Below, piece by piece: positions 9,226-17,222 of a stretch of 48,601 bases of DNA. Within the stretch, counting starts at the first letter, position 1. Each line of letters begins with the position of its first letter. The notes beneath the pieces were generated by a model. The model was not told where the DNA came from. It saw only the letters and a program-made list of their open reading frames with translations, and ran no database searches. The stretch spans positions 1 through 48,601 of the forward strand of contig JAYVSL010000251.1 in NCBI GenBank assembly GCA_043775355.1, given 5' to 3'. Made by a program: the position numbers and the translations under genes. Source of the DNA: BOG-1363 sp043775355. Lineage in GTDB: Bacteria; Planctomycetota; UBA11346.

Positions 9226-10771
9226 GGGCGGCTCCTTCCATTTTTGCAGTAACAGCAGCAGCGGCAAGAAGTTTGGTTGCTACGGTGCGATCATTCCATG
9301 CCTGAGGAATTTTGTGCTGCCCACCCATTTTCCCCTGGCGTGCAAGATAACGATGAAAAGTTCCGTTTGGCAGCGTGGTTAATTGTGGCGCGGTGATTTG
9401 TCCACCGGCTCGGTGTGCATCATAATCGATGACGTTTGAGCGCAGATAGTGATCGAGCTTTTCGCTGAACTTGCTGGCTGATTCGGGTGGACGAATAAAT
9501 TCCACCAGCCATTCATGGCCACCATTCGGTGATGTCGCACTGGGCAAGAATGGGGCCACATGATAATGGGCAACTTCGCTGCGGGTCGCTTGGCAAGCAG
9601 CAGCCAGCGCTTGATCAAGATGAACGCCTTCAACGTGCTCACCAAATACGGAGATGCGAGTTTTGATTCGTCCTGCAACCCGGATGCGACCTGGCGATAC
9701 GCCTTCAACCAAGTCGCCGACCTGATAACGGATCAATCCACCCGGAGTGGTTAGTAAAACACGGTAAATACAGCCTTCGACAATTCCCTCGGCACCGACG
9801 GTTGCGCCACCGTCTTGTGGTGCAAATTCCAAATACACGCCGTGGTCGGCTAATAAATCGAGTGGAGGAGCCTGCTGTTCGTCAAGGTGCCAAGCCCGGC
9901 TGCCAACGGCGATAAATGCTTCGCTGGCTGGATAAACTTCCATTAACCACGTATCCGGCGCCAGTTGTTCACGCAAAGTGGGAATGAAAGGAGTGATGGA
10001 GTGGCCGCCGTGGATGAAGCCGTTCAGATTTGGCCAAGCAATACGTGCGCGGCTCAGTCCACGCTTTCGGCAGATGCGATCGAACAGCATCATGCACCAC
10101 GCTGGAATTCCACTGACCAAACGGACGTCGCGTTCCCCGCAGCGTTCAGCGATGCGATCGAGTTTACGCTCCCAATCACTTTCGAGTGCGATGTCCAATC
10201 CAGGTTCATAAAGCGGACGTAGCCAAGCGGGAACTTGCGATGCGACGATTCCAGAAAGATCACCGACCGGAATGCCATGCGCATTTGGCGTCAACGCGGT
10301 AGAGCCCCCGAGCATCAGCAACTGACCATTGAAAAGTCCGCCGCCTGTCGCTTGCAATAAACGGAAAAATGCAGCCGCTCCACCACGTGCATGATGCTTG
10401 AGCAATGCGGCACTTTGTGGGATGTAGCGTTCTCCAGATGCTTCGCTGCTGGTCGTTCCGCTGGTTTGTGCCAATGCCACGGCTTTGCCAAGGAACATCA
10501 CATCGGTTTCACCTGCAGCGACACGATCGATGAAAGGTGCATGATCAGCGTATGTATTTTCGCCGACGTCATTGCGGAAAGCCTCAACCAAACGGTGGTC
10601 TTTCGGCAAACGAGCGAGCCCAAATTTTTGTCCGACTGGAAATTTTGCAGAGCAAGAAACTAGGTGACGAAGAATGCGCGCCTGGGCATGCGCCAAAGCT
10701 GCGCCTTGTGGTCGGCGATCGGCAAGTGATAGCAAAGGCGAGAAAGATCGGGCGACGGCTCGCTGGAACAT
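9218..10771 (-). CDS. GH3-family acyl-adenylating/acid-amido synthetase
   Basis: About 517 residues from the ATG at 10771. An upstream in-frame start at 10936 would add 55 residues translated from an interspersed repeat, so it is rejected. The phosphate-binding motif AQTSGTTS is at residues 101-108, followed by GGHSITPF and VYPASEAFIAV, all typical of the GH3 auxin-responsive family within the ANL-like adenylating enzymes. Plant members adenylate a carboxylic acid and join it to an amino acid; bacterial members are mostly uncharacterised. It leads the operon with the hydrolase, btaA and btaB, suggesting it activates a fatty or other carboxylic acid for a lipid modified in the same pathway. 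Substrate and acceptor are inference. Confidence 0.85.
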   Translation of the reverse strand: MFQRAVARSFSPLLSLADRRPQGAALAHAQARILRHLVSCSAKFPVGQKFGLARLPKDHRLVEAFRNDVGENTYADHAPFIDRVAAGETDVMFLGKAVALAQTSGTTSSEASGERYIPQSAALLKHHARGGAAAFFRLLQATGGGLFNGQLLMLGGSTALTPNAHGIPVGDLSGIVASQVPAWLRPLYEPGLDIALESDWERKLDRIAERCGERDVRLVSGIPAWCMMLFDRICRKRGLSRARIAWPNLNGFIHGGHSITPFIPTLREQLAPDTWLMEVYPASEAFIAVGSRAWHLDEQQAPPLDLLADHGVYLEFAPQDGGATVGAEGIVEGCIYRVLLTTPGGLIRYQVGDLVEGVSPGRIRVAGRIKTRISVFGEHVEGVHLDQALAAACQATRSEVAHYHVAPFLPSATSPNGGHEWLVEFIRPPESASKFSEKLDHYLRSNVIDYDAHRAGGQITAPQLTTLPNGTFHRYLARQGKMGGQHKIPQAWNDRTVATKLLAAAAVTAKMEGAAHV

Positions 10772-10799
10772 GTTCGTAATCCTAACTTGGCATTGTGAA

Positions 10800-11074
10800 G
10801 AGTTGATGAAAGCGTCCGCAAGATCGCAAGGAATCCAGTGCCTGAGCCCGTTTGGGCTTGAGGAAGCTTCGTCTATGCGTTTAGCAGTGCTAAATACTTG
10901 TTTGCAATGCATTTGGCATTGGGGGTGCAAGGTCATTTCACCATTCGGGAGCCTGAATTGCCGAAGGATGTGAGATGGAAGTCAGATGGAAGTCATCTAC
11001 GCGTAGTGAGCAAAATGAGAGATCTTTGAATCCGAATAACTCATCTGAAGTGATTGCTTGAAGGTGACTCCGCC
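10800..11074. repeat. Copy A of a ~270-bp direct repeat
   Basis: This copy matches 11689-11960 at roughly 92% identity by eye, with one 3-base gap near the start. It runs from the AAAGCGTCCGCAAGATCG region to GAAGGTGACTCCGCCAC. It lies immediately upstream of the GH3-led operon and therefore probably supplies its 5' region. On the forward strand both copies keep a 40-codon frame starting MHLAL and ending SKMRDL; no ribosome binding site is visible for it. The nature of the element is unknown. Confidence 0.8.
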
Positions 11075-11098
11075 ACATGCGAACGCCCTGGTACTACA

Positions 11099-11119
11099 CC
11101 CAAGCCGGAACGGCTTGGG
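11099..11119. repeat. Perfect 9-bp-stem hairpin
   Basis: CCCAAGCCG and its complement enclose a GAA loop. A T6 run follows 13 bases later on the forward strand, too far for a standard terminator. It lies between repeat copy A and the small gene at 11225-11605, and no annotated gene ends into it from the left. Confidence 0.4.
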
Positions 11120-11224
11120 GAAAGGGGCGATTTTTTCAGTTAAGAAGTGAGGGTGATCGATTTCCTTATTTTTTCCTGGAAAATCAAGGGAGTCGAATCG
11201 GGCACTTCAGGTGGGTGGCTTCGT

Positions 11225-11605
11225 TTATTTTATTTCGCCCACTCCGGCAAGGGTGCCCGCTGCCTGGAAAATTTTATATTCAGAGCATCCGAGAGTTGAC
11301 AGCAATCGAATCAACGTTTCAGAAACTTCCTTTTTCTCGACATTTAATTTTTTTGTTTTACCTAGATTTTTGCTTATTATTATAGTGCATTTTTTAACTT
11401 CTTTTGGCAAAATAGCTCCCGCTTCCTTGATGTTTCCAATAAAAACATTCGGTCTTTCGACGGTATATTTGTCTTCTGAGTCTATACATATAACAACATC
11501 TGACTCTTTAATCCAGTCAGTGTAAATTACTTCGCTGGAAAATAAGCTTGAGAAAGAGATAAATGTGCCCATCAAAATAACGGGGAAAGCGTGTAATATT
11601 TTCAT
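11225..11605 (-). CDS. Small exported protein of unknown function in an AT-rich island
   Basis: About 126 residues from the ATG at 11605. That start opens directly on a signal peptide (MKILHAFPVILMGTFISFSS); the longer frame to 11665 runs through a palindrome and is less likely. The mature part is Lys/Glu-rich with two cysteines (VVICIDSE and KKCTIII) and no motif I recognise. Its base composition is clearly more AT-rich than its neighbours. It is enclosed by two copies of a ~270-bp direct repeat, so it may have arrived by transfer or by recombination between repeats. Confidence 0.6.
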   Translation of the reverse strand: MKILHAFPVILMGTFISFSSLFSSEVIYTDWIKESDVVICIDSEDKYTVERPNVFIGNIKEAGAILPKEVKKCTIIISKNLGKTKKLNVEKKEVSETLIRLLSTLGCSEYKIFQAAGTLAGVGEIK

Positions 11606-11636
11606 TTTACTTCTTTTCTTGACAACGGGCGACATG

Positions 11637-11680
11637 AAAGACATACGCATATTGGCGTTAGCCAATATGCGTATGTCTTT
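11637..11680. repeat. Perfect palindrome with 20-bp arms
   Basis: Arms of 20 bases (starting AAAGACATACGCATATTGGC) enclose the loop GTTA. It lies just upstream of the small secreted-protein gene and just before repeat copy B. The 20-base stretch at 11640-11659 occurs again exactly at 18481-18500, showing that this is an interspersed element and not only a local operator or terminator. Confidence 0.85.
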
Positions 11681-11688
11681 TATTTGGA

Positions 11689-11960
11689 GTTGAAAGCGTC
11701 CGCAAGATCGTAAGGAATCTAGTGCCTGAGCCCGTTTGGGCCTGAAGAAGCCACGTCTATGCGTTTAGCAGTGCTTAATCCTTGTTTGCAATGCATTTGG
11801 CATTGGAGGTGCACGGTCATTTCACGATTCTCGACCCTAAATTGCCGAAGGATGTTCGATGGAAGCCAGGTGGAAGTCACCTGCGCGTAGTGAGCAAAAT
11901 GAGAGATCTTTGAATCCGAATAACTCATCTGAAGTGATTGCTTGAAGGTGACTTCGCCAC
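11689..11960. repeat. Copy B of the ~270-bp direct repeat
   Basis: Second copy of the repeat at 10800-11074, same orientation, on the far side of the AT-rich island. A stop codon interrupts the longer forward frame that is open in copy A, but the 40-codon MHLAL...SKMRDL frame is kept. A leftward frame at 11719-11928 is the counterpart of the rejected N-terminal extension of the GH3 gene and is not called as a gene. Confidence 0.8.
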
Positions 11961-12286
11961 CGAGCTATTTATTGTGAATGCAGCAATTTTAACGCTTTGA
12001 CTTTTCTTAAGGTCTTGGTCGTGAAAGAATGAATGGTCCGTCCCATTGAAGACGTTCGTGGGTTAGACAGGTGAACGTTCCGATTGGCGATGCCTCTTGT
12101 GTGATTGAAAGTGACTTATAGCTGTTGCGCCATGATGAAAAAGATTGGCATGGAAAGATGGCAGGCTGCCATGCGAATAATGAGGGAAACACTGGGTGTG
12201 CGTTTCTCTTTCAGCGGTAGCAGCATAAATGCGGTAAGTTTGTTCCGATCGTATTCGTCGTGGTTACGTAGAAGATAATTTCGAAC
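11961..12286. other. Intergenic region before the metal-uptake operon
   Basis: No convincing gene is seen here. The short leftward frame at 12007-12192 has no family resemblance or ribosome binding site. The promoter of the uptake operon should lie in the last ~100 bases. I looked for a Zur-type palindrome (GAAATGTTATA-like) and did not find one. Confidence 0.5.
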
Positions 12287-12706
12287 ATGAAGTCACGATT
12301 TTCATTTTTCGCTCCCAATGACGCCCATCCTCTCAAGCGATTGAGTGGATGGTGCTTTGCGAGTGTGCTAGTGATTTTGACGTTGGTCATGCCAGCGGTC
12401 CAAATTTGGCACGCAGGACAACATGAGCACGGGGCTAGCCTAGGAGATGCGACGGATGTTCACGCACCTTATCATCAGGGCTTGTTTGCTTCAGAAGTCG
12501 TAACGTCCTCATCCGATAGTGATGATTCGCACTGCTCTCTCTGTCAAATTTTAGCAGGTCGCAGTGATTTTACTCCAGGTGATTATCTGCCGGTCGTATC
12601 AACGACTAACTTTCTGGTCGTAGTGGTCCAGCCAGCGTTCATGGGTCACCAGTGGTCGATGCCCGCACGTGCGCCGCCTGCACGCGGTCCTCCAACGATA
12701 GCGTGA
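12287..12706 (+). CDS. DUF2946-like small membrane protein of a metal-uptake operon
   Basis: A 139-residue protein with one hydrophobic segment at residues 22-40 that could be an anchor or uncleaved signal. It is followed by a His-rich stretch (H42, H46, H48), a CSLC pair at 83-86 and a terminal RAPPARGPP. This arrangement matches the DUF2946 family, often found beside metal transport or metal-resistance genes. The His and Cys residues suggest periplasmic metal binding. It is the first gene of the operon; the barrel gene starts 53 bases after its stop. Its biochemical role is unknown. Confidence 0.75.
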   Translation: MKSRFSFFAPNDAHPLKRLSGWCFASVLVILTLVMPAVQIWHAGQHEHGASLGDATDVHAPYHQGLFASEVVTSSSDSDDSHCSLCQILAGRSDFTPGDYLPVVSTTNFLVVVVQPAFMGHQWSMPARAPPARGPPTIA

Positions 12707-12759
12707 ATCATTGCGTGCCGTGTGGCACGCAATTTTCTCCACGTTATTTAGGAGTTTCC

Positions 12760-14136
12760 ATGTCTTCTCATCTACACCGACGACTGGTTCCAGTCGTCAT
12801 GGTCGGCGTATTTACGTTACCCACATCCTTGTGCGCAGCTGATGCCACTCCACCAAACAAGGATGCGAAATCGGCACTCGATCGCGCGCTTGAAAATAGC
12901 GATTTGTCGTCCGCCGCAGGCGTTCAACCGCTCACCAAACCGATCTCAACAGCGTTGGCTCAGATCGGAGGCGGTGGTGGGACACCAACCTTAAAACTCA
13001 TTGATATATCACTCGATGTGTTGACGGCTGGGGGCGCATCGACGGCCACCGATCTGGAGCTGGAAAATTTGCAAGGTGGAGAACACGACCCGAAGCGGCG
13101 TGGCTTTACTTTTCAGCAGGCCGAATTGTCGTTTTTCGGCGCAGTCGATCCCTATTTCAATATCCAAGCTCATATTGTTTACCGGGAAGACGCCGTCGAA
13201 TTGGAGGAGGCATACGGTACCACGACGCAGCTTCCCGCGCAATTGCAGCTGAAGGTCGGTTATTATCTGACTGAATTTGGTCGGGCCAATCCACAACATC
13301 CACATCAATGGCCGTGGTTAGATCAGCCAGTCGTCAACAGTCGCCTGTTCGGACCTGATGGGAACCGTGCGGTTGGTGCGCGGATTTCTTGGCTTGCACC
13401 GCTGCCGTGGTTTTCTGAAGTATTGATGGGGATGCAAAATCCCAACGACCCCACCGAGCGGAGCTTTGAGGGTGGAGAAAAACCTGAGAGTGGCCCTGCG
13501 CTGACCATCGGTGGTCGGCCGGTAGTGACGCAAACGACGCGAAGCTTAGCCGATTTTCTTTATGCCGTGCGCTGGGTGAATAATTGGGAATTACCTGCCG
13601 ATACGATGTTGCAATTAGGATTTTCTGGTGCTTTTGGTCCTAACAATACCGGACCTACCAGCAACACGACGATACTTGGCGCTGATTTGCTGGTCAAATG
13701 GCATGAAAGTGTTCGTGGCCTACCCAATATCATTTGGCAGAGCGAAATTATTGCGCGAAAATACCAGGCAGACGAGGGCGTTGATCCAACCTTGGCCACC
13801 ATTATTCCCAGCGATGTTTTGCGCGATTGGGGTTTATCCTCTCAGGTATTAGTCGGTTTCTATCCACGATGGGCAGCTGGTTTTCGCGGTGAATACGCCA
13901 CCGGTAGTGGTGATTCGTATGAAGTTGGAAGTGGTTCGGTCAGTCGTCAAAGCGATCCATGGCGAGATGATCGCTGGCGACTGTCGCCATTGGTGACTTT
14001 CAACCCGAGTGAGTTTTCAAAAATCCGTTTGCAGTACAATTATGAGCACGCCGAGCATCTCCCCAGCCACTACGCGCAAAGTATTTGGATTGGACTCGAA
14101 CTCATGATCGGCGCTCACCCAGCGCATAACTACTAA
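12760..14136 (+). CDS. Outer-membrane beta-barrel protein of the metal-uptake operon
   Basis: About 458 residues. The ATG at 12760 is preceded by TTAGGAG and opens on a signal peptide ending SLCAAD; a longer frame from 12652 overlaps the upstream gene and is rejected. The sequence is rich in alternating hydrophobic strands with aromatic girdle residues (LQLKVGYYLTEFGRANPQHPH) and ends with strand-like segments. There is no TonB box or plug domain, so it looks like a porin-type channel rather than a TonB receptor. The next gene, the binding protein, starts eight bases after its stop. It probably lets metal or a metal complex into the periplasm. Confidence 0.75.
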   Translation: MSSHLHRRLVPVVMVGVFTLPTSLCAADATPPNKDAKSALDRALENSDLSSAAGVQPLTKPISTALAQIGGGGGTPTLKLIDISLDVLTAGGASTATDLELENLQGGEHDPKRRGFTFQQAELSFFGAVDPYFNIQAHIVYREDAVELEEAYGTTTQLPAQLQLKVGYYLTEFGRANPQHPHQWPWLDQPVVNSRLFGPDGNRAVGARISWLAPLPWFSEVLMGMQNPNDPTERSFEGGEKPESGPALTIGGRPVVTQTTRSLADFLYAVRWVNNWELPADTMLQLGFSGAFGPNNTGPTSNTTILGADLLVKWHESVRGLPNIIWQSEIIARKYQADEGVDPTLATIIPSDVLRDWGLSSQVLVGFYPRWAAGFRGEYATGSGDSYEVGSGSVSRQSDPWRDDRWRLSPLVTFNPSEFSKIRLQYNYEHAEHLPSHYAQSIWIGLELMIGAHPAHNY

Positions 14137-14144
14137 GGCACACC

Positions 14145-15170
14145 ATGAAAAACATCATCTTACTTATCTCCATTTTTTTCATCATGGTTCCCCTTTCAGC
14201 GGCAGACAACCCGCTGAACATTTGCGTCACGGTTACCGATATTGGCGCCATCACCCAAGAAATTGGTGGCGATAAAGTCAAGGTAACCGTATTCGCCAAG
14301 GGGCATGAAGACCCGCATTCTATCGAGGCGCGTCCAAGCTTTGTGCGAGCGCTGGCCGACGCAGATCTTTTTATACAAACAGGCCTTGAGTTAGAGGTCG
14401 GCTGGGCGCCAGTACTGCTAAAAAACGCACGCAATGACAAGGTTCTTCCTGGAGCCCCTGGCTTTCTTGAAGTGGCTTCTGCCATGGCTCCGCTTGATGT
14501 GCCAACGGGCGTAGTCGATCGTTCCTTGGGTGACGTCCACCCAGGCGGAAATCCGCATTTTCTCAATGATCCGGTCAGCGGCTTTAGAGTGGCGAAGTTA
14601 ATCGAGGGAAAGTTGGCACAATTGAGCGCGGAGAATGCTGCTTATTTCGCACTACGTTACACTGATTTTTCCATGCGTTTGGGCGAACGCTTATTTGGCG
14701 TTGTCCTAACAAGCAAATACGATCCCTCAAAACTCGCTCAGCTTGTCGAGCGAGGAAAGCTTATGGACTTTTTAGTCGCGCAAAAAGACGACGGAAAGAT
14801 TGGCGGTTGGTTAGGCGAGGTCACACCATTCAAGGGTAGGAGCGTGGTCGCGGATCATACTATTTGGCCGTATTTTTCTCGTACATTTTCATTTGGAGTC
14901 GTGGGGTATTTGGAACCCAAACCGGGCATCCCGCCAACGACGCGCCATCTTCAAGAACTGATAGCGATGATGAAGAGGGATGCGATTTCGGTTATTCTGA
15001 CGACTCCGTTCTTTGACCCTAAACACGCGCATGTGGTGGCGGAAAAATCCGCTTCGCACATTGCAGCGATGGCGCATCAGGTCGGATCGCTCACGGGCAC
15101 AGATGACTATATTTCGTTTATTGACCATAACGTCAAAGCCCTCGTTGGTGCCTTTGCGGGAAAAAAATGA
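14145..15170 (+). CDS. Periplasmic metal-binding protein of a zinc/manganese ABC importer (ZnuA/TroA family)
   Basis: A 341-residue protein with signal peptide at residues 1-20 and AAGG upstream of the ATG. Candidate metal-ligand histidines stand in GHEDPHS (H54, H58), DVHPGGNPHF (H132, H138) and VADHTIW, as expected for cluster A-I binding proteins. The acidic/His-rich loop of many ZnuA proteins is missing, so zinc is not certain and manganese is possible. It captures the ion in the periplasm and hands it to the permease. Its stop overlaps the ATPase gene by four bases (ATGA). Confidence 0.88.
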   Translation: MKNIILLISIFFIMVPLSAADNPLNICVTVTDIGAITQEIGGDKVKVTVFAKGHEDPHSIEARPSFVRALADADLFIQTGLELEVGWAPVLLKNARNDKVLPGAPGFLEVASAMAPLDVPTGVVDRSLGDVHPGGNPHFLNDPVSGFRVAKLIEGKLAQLSAENAAYFALRYTDFSMRLGERLFGVVLTSKYDPSKLAQLVERGKLMDFLVAQKDDGKIGGWLGEVTPFKGRSVVADHTIWPYFSRTFSFGVVGYLEPKPGIPPTTRHLQELIAMMKRDAISVILTTPFFDPKHAHVVAEKSASHIAAMAHQVGSLTGTDDYISFIDHNVKALVGAFAGKK

Positions 15171-15913
15171 ACTCGCTGGTATTTAAGACTGATGGATTGG
15201 TTCTTGGTTACCGTAAAGATCGGCCTCTGGCGACCATAAATCTCTCGGTCAACGACGGAGATTTCTGGTGCATTCTTGGGCCAAATGGGTGTGGGAAAAG
15301 CACATTGCTGAAGGCGCTGCTGGGACAACTTGTCCCCCTTGGCGGAACAATTGAGCGTGGGCCGAAATTTCCGCCAAGCGCGCTCATTGGTATCGTGCCG
15401 CAGCGGACTGATTTCGCGGATACCGTTCCTGTATCGCTGTTTGAATTTGTCGAGCTAGGTTTGGTTGGTACTCATATGCATCGTCGAGAGGCAAAGAAGC
15501 GCGTTGCTGAGTCGTTGAGACGCGTAGCTCTGGAAGATCGTGCTCAGGCATCATTTCTTTCCCTCTCTGGCGGACAGCGGCAGCGTGGAATTCTTGCGCG
15601 CGCACTTGCACGACGGCCAACATTGGTCTTGCTGGATGAGCCGACTAACGGCCTTGATCCGACCAGCGAGCATGAATTAGTCGAAACGTTGACCAAATTG
15701 CACGCTGACGGTGGGATTACTATGTTGCTGGTTACGCATGACTTGGCGCTTGCTGCACAATGCGCAACGCATGCGGCGCTTTTTGATCGTGGAACGGTCA
15801 CCGCTGGCTCAGTGGTTGAGAGCCTGACGCCGCAACGTCTGCAATCTGCCTATGGGCTTCCAGCGGCGGCCGCGGCGGGCTTAGCTGCCGCTGCGGCGGA
15901 GGCGCACCGATGA
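15167..15913 (+). CDS. ATP-binding subunit of the zinc/manganese ABC importer (ZnuC type)
   Basis: A 248-residue ABC ATPase. Walker A GPNGCGKST is at residues 38-46, the signature LSGGQRQR near 132, Walker B LVLLDEPTNGLD near 154 and the switch histidine in LLVTHD. It powers import through the neighbouring permease. It overlaps both neighbours by four bases, so the three transporter genes are translationally coupled. The C-terminus carries an unusual alanine-rich tail (AAAAAGLAAAAAEAHR), encoded by a GC-rich stretch that may be slippage-prone. Confidence 0.92.
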   Translation: MNSLVFKTDGLVLGYRKDRPLATINLSVNDGDFWCILGPNGCGKSTLLKALLGQLVPLGGTIERGPKFPPSALIGIVPQRTDFADTVPVSLFEFVELGLVGTHMHRREAKKRVAESLRRVALEDRAQASFLSLSGGQRQRGILARALARRPTLVLLDEPTNGLDPTSEHELVETLTKLHADGGITMLLVTHDLALAAQCATHAALFDRGTVTAGSVVESLTPQRLQSAYGLPAAAAAGLAAAAAEAHR

Positions 15914-16791
15914 AAAATGCTATTTTATCTTTTATTGATTCGTGGAGCTTATTTTCTCATACGTATATTTCAGGCTGGTTAATTGCCATCGCCCTCGCGC
16001 AAATTGGCTGTTTAGTCGTTGCTCGTAATCAGGCTTTTCTTGGAGCGGCTGTTGCACAAGCATCAGCAGGAGGTGTCGCCATTGCCATTTGGGCATCGGC
16101 GGTCTTCGGCGTTGCCTGGTTGGCACCAAGTGAGGGGGATGTTAGTCATCCCGCGCATACGGCAGCAGCCATCATTTTTGCGTGCTTGGCTTCGTTTACC
16201 GGGCTTTTGCGTGGGCGGGCAGGAGACACGGCAACCACGTGGTTTTTTCTTTTAGGCGGTTGTGTACCGATGCTACTCTTAGCGCATCATCCGCATGGAC
16301 TTGAAGAAGTGAATCGTCTCTTTGCCTCAACGTTAATTGGTGCAACGGCAACGGATGTCTGGATGTTTTCTTTACTTGCCGTGGCCGTTGCTTTAGCTCT
16401 ATCGATTTGGCGTCGTCACGTCTGCTTAGTCGTTTTAGATCCAACATTTGCTTCTGCCGCAGGAATATCAGTCGCGTGGTGGTCTGGCGGCATGGCATTG
16501 GCTCTAGGAATCGGTTTAGGTCTTTCCATTGCCAGTGCAGGAACGCTGTATTCTTTTGGTTGTCTGGTATTGCCTGCACTCATCGCGCGTTCGTGGTGTC
16601 GCACGCTTGGCATGACGTTTATCGCAGCTCCCATCATTGCGTTGGTGGTGGTGATCATTGCTTTTGTGTGGGCTAACGACAGCGACCTGCCGCCTGGGCA
16701 GATGGCCGTGGCTTTGCTGGGGTTGGTATTGGTGGCGGGGCAAATTTTTCATGGTTTCATCGCACTTGGCCGTCAGATTATGCGGCGATAG
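15910..16791 (+). CDS. Permease subunit of the zinc/manganese ABC importer (ZnuB type)
   Basis: A 293-residue integral membrane protein with about eight hydrophobic segments, typical of the ABC-3 permease family. The SIASAGTLYSFGCLVLPALIA region in the second half matches the conserved core of ZnuB/TroC proteins, in which a glycine/proline-containing helix lines the channel. It forms the inner-membrane pore for the ion delivered by the binding protein. It is the last gene of the operon. Confidence 0.9.
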   Translation: MKNAILSFIDSWSLFSHTYISGWLIAIALAQIGCLVVARNQAFLGAAVAQASAGGVAIAIWASAVFGVAWLAPSEGDVSHPAHTAAAIIFACLASFTGLLRGRAGDTATTWFFLLGGCVPMLLLAHHPHGLEEVNRLFASTLIGATATDVWMFSLLAVAVALALSIWRRHVCLVVLDPTFASAAGISVAWWSGGMALALGIGLGLSIASAGTLYSFGCLVLPALIARSWCRTLGMTFIAAPIIALVVVIIAFVWANDSDLPPGQMAVALLGLVLVAGQIFHGFIALGRQIMRR

Positions 16792-16808
16792 AATCGATGT
16801 ATGACGCT

Positions 16809-16865
16809 GTGACACAAAGGCGCGAAACCTTCCTGCTGTCTGAAGATTTCGTGCCTTCGTGTCAC
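16809..16865. repeat. Imperfect inverted repeat with 19-bp arms
   Basis: GTGACACAAAGGCGCGAAA at 16809-16827 pairs with TTTCGTGCCTTCGTGTCAC at 16847-16865 with two mismatches. It starts 18 bases after the permease stop codon, so it could fold in the 3' end of that transcript. No T-run follows. Confidence 0.6.
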
Positions 16866-16872
16866 GGGGCGT

Positions 16873-16888
16873 GGGGGCGAAAGCCCCC
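16873..16888. terminator. GAAA-tetraloop hairpin
   Basis: A GGGGGC/GCCCCC stem closes a GAAA loop, a very stable RNA fold. No T-run follows on either strand, so it is only a possible transcript end for the metal-uptake operon. Confidence 0.35.
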
Positions 16889-17222
16889 GCAGCAACAGCG
16901 AACAGCCCGACCGAGACGATGATGAGCTTTTGGTTCCGGCTCGACCGGGCTGTGATAGGTAACGAAACATCATTAGGATGGTGTAGGGCGAGAGAAGAAA
17001 CAACGGGCAGACCGCAGTCTTTGCTCTAAACGGCTGGTATTATTTGCCTCGTTCGACGATGTTCATGCTTCATTACTCGAATAGTTTGGAAGTTACTTCT
17101 AGCTCATTACCGTGGTCAAAACTTCATCACGGATTCATCTGCTCTTCGAAAATGTTCACTATGTTACCACCACGGTGGGGCGATCATGAATCCGCCGGAC
17201 TAGCACACCCTGGGAGAATCCC

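Larger units (their letters stand above)
16792..17222. other. Intergenic region with inverted repeats, no gene seen
   Basis: No coding frame here looks real. The region holds an imperfect inverted repeat (16809-16827 with 16847-16865, 17 of 19 pairs), a short GAAA-loop hairpin at 16873-16888 (GGGGGC stem) and, near 16902-16952, another imperfect pair of AGCCCGACCGAG with CTCGACCGGGCT. One of these may end the metal-uptake transcript. The PAP2 promoter should lie near the right end. Confidence 0.6.

Noticed and set aside
10772..10936. N-terminal 55-residue extension of the GH3 gene
   Set aside because: It is translated from the interspersed repeat, has no family resemblance, and a better start with a nearby AGGA lies at 10771.
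11160..11215. Possible tRNA T-loop (GAGTCGAATCGGGC)
   Set aside because: No acceptor stem, anticodon arm or D-arm can be drawn around it.
11719..11928. Leftward 69-residue frame
   Set aside because: It is the same repeat sequence in its second copy, with no ribosome binding site or family match.
12190..12286. Zur-binding site before the metal-uptake operon
   Set aside because: No AT-rich palindrome of the expected form was found by eye.
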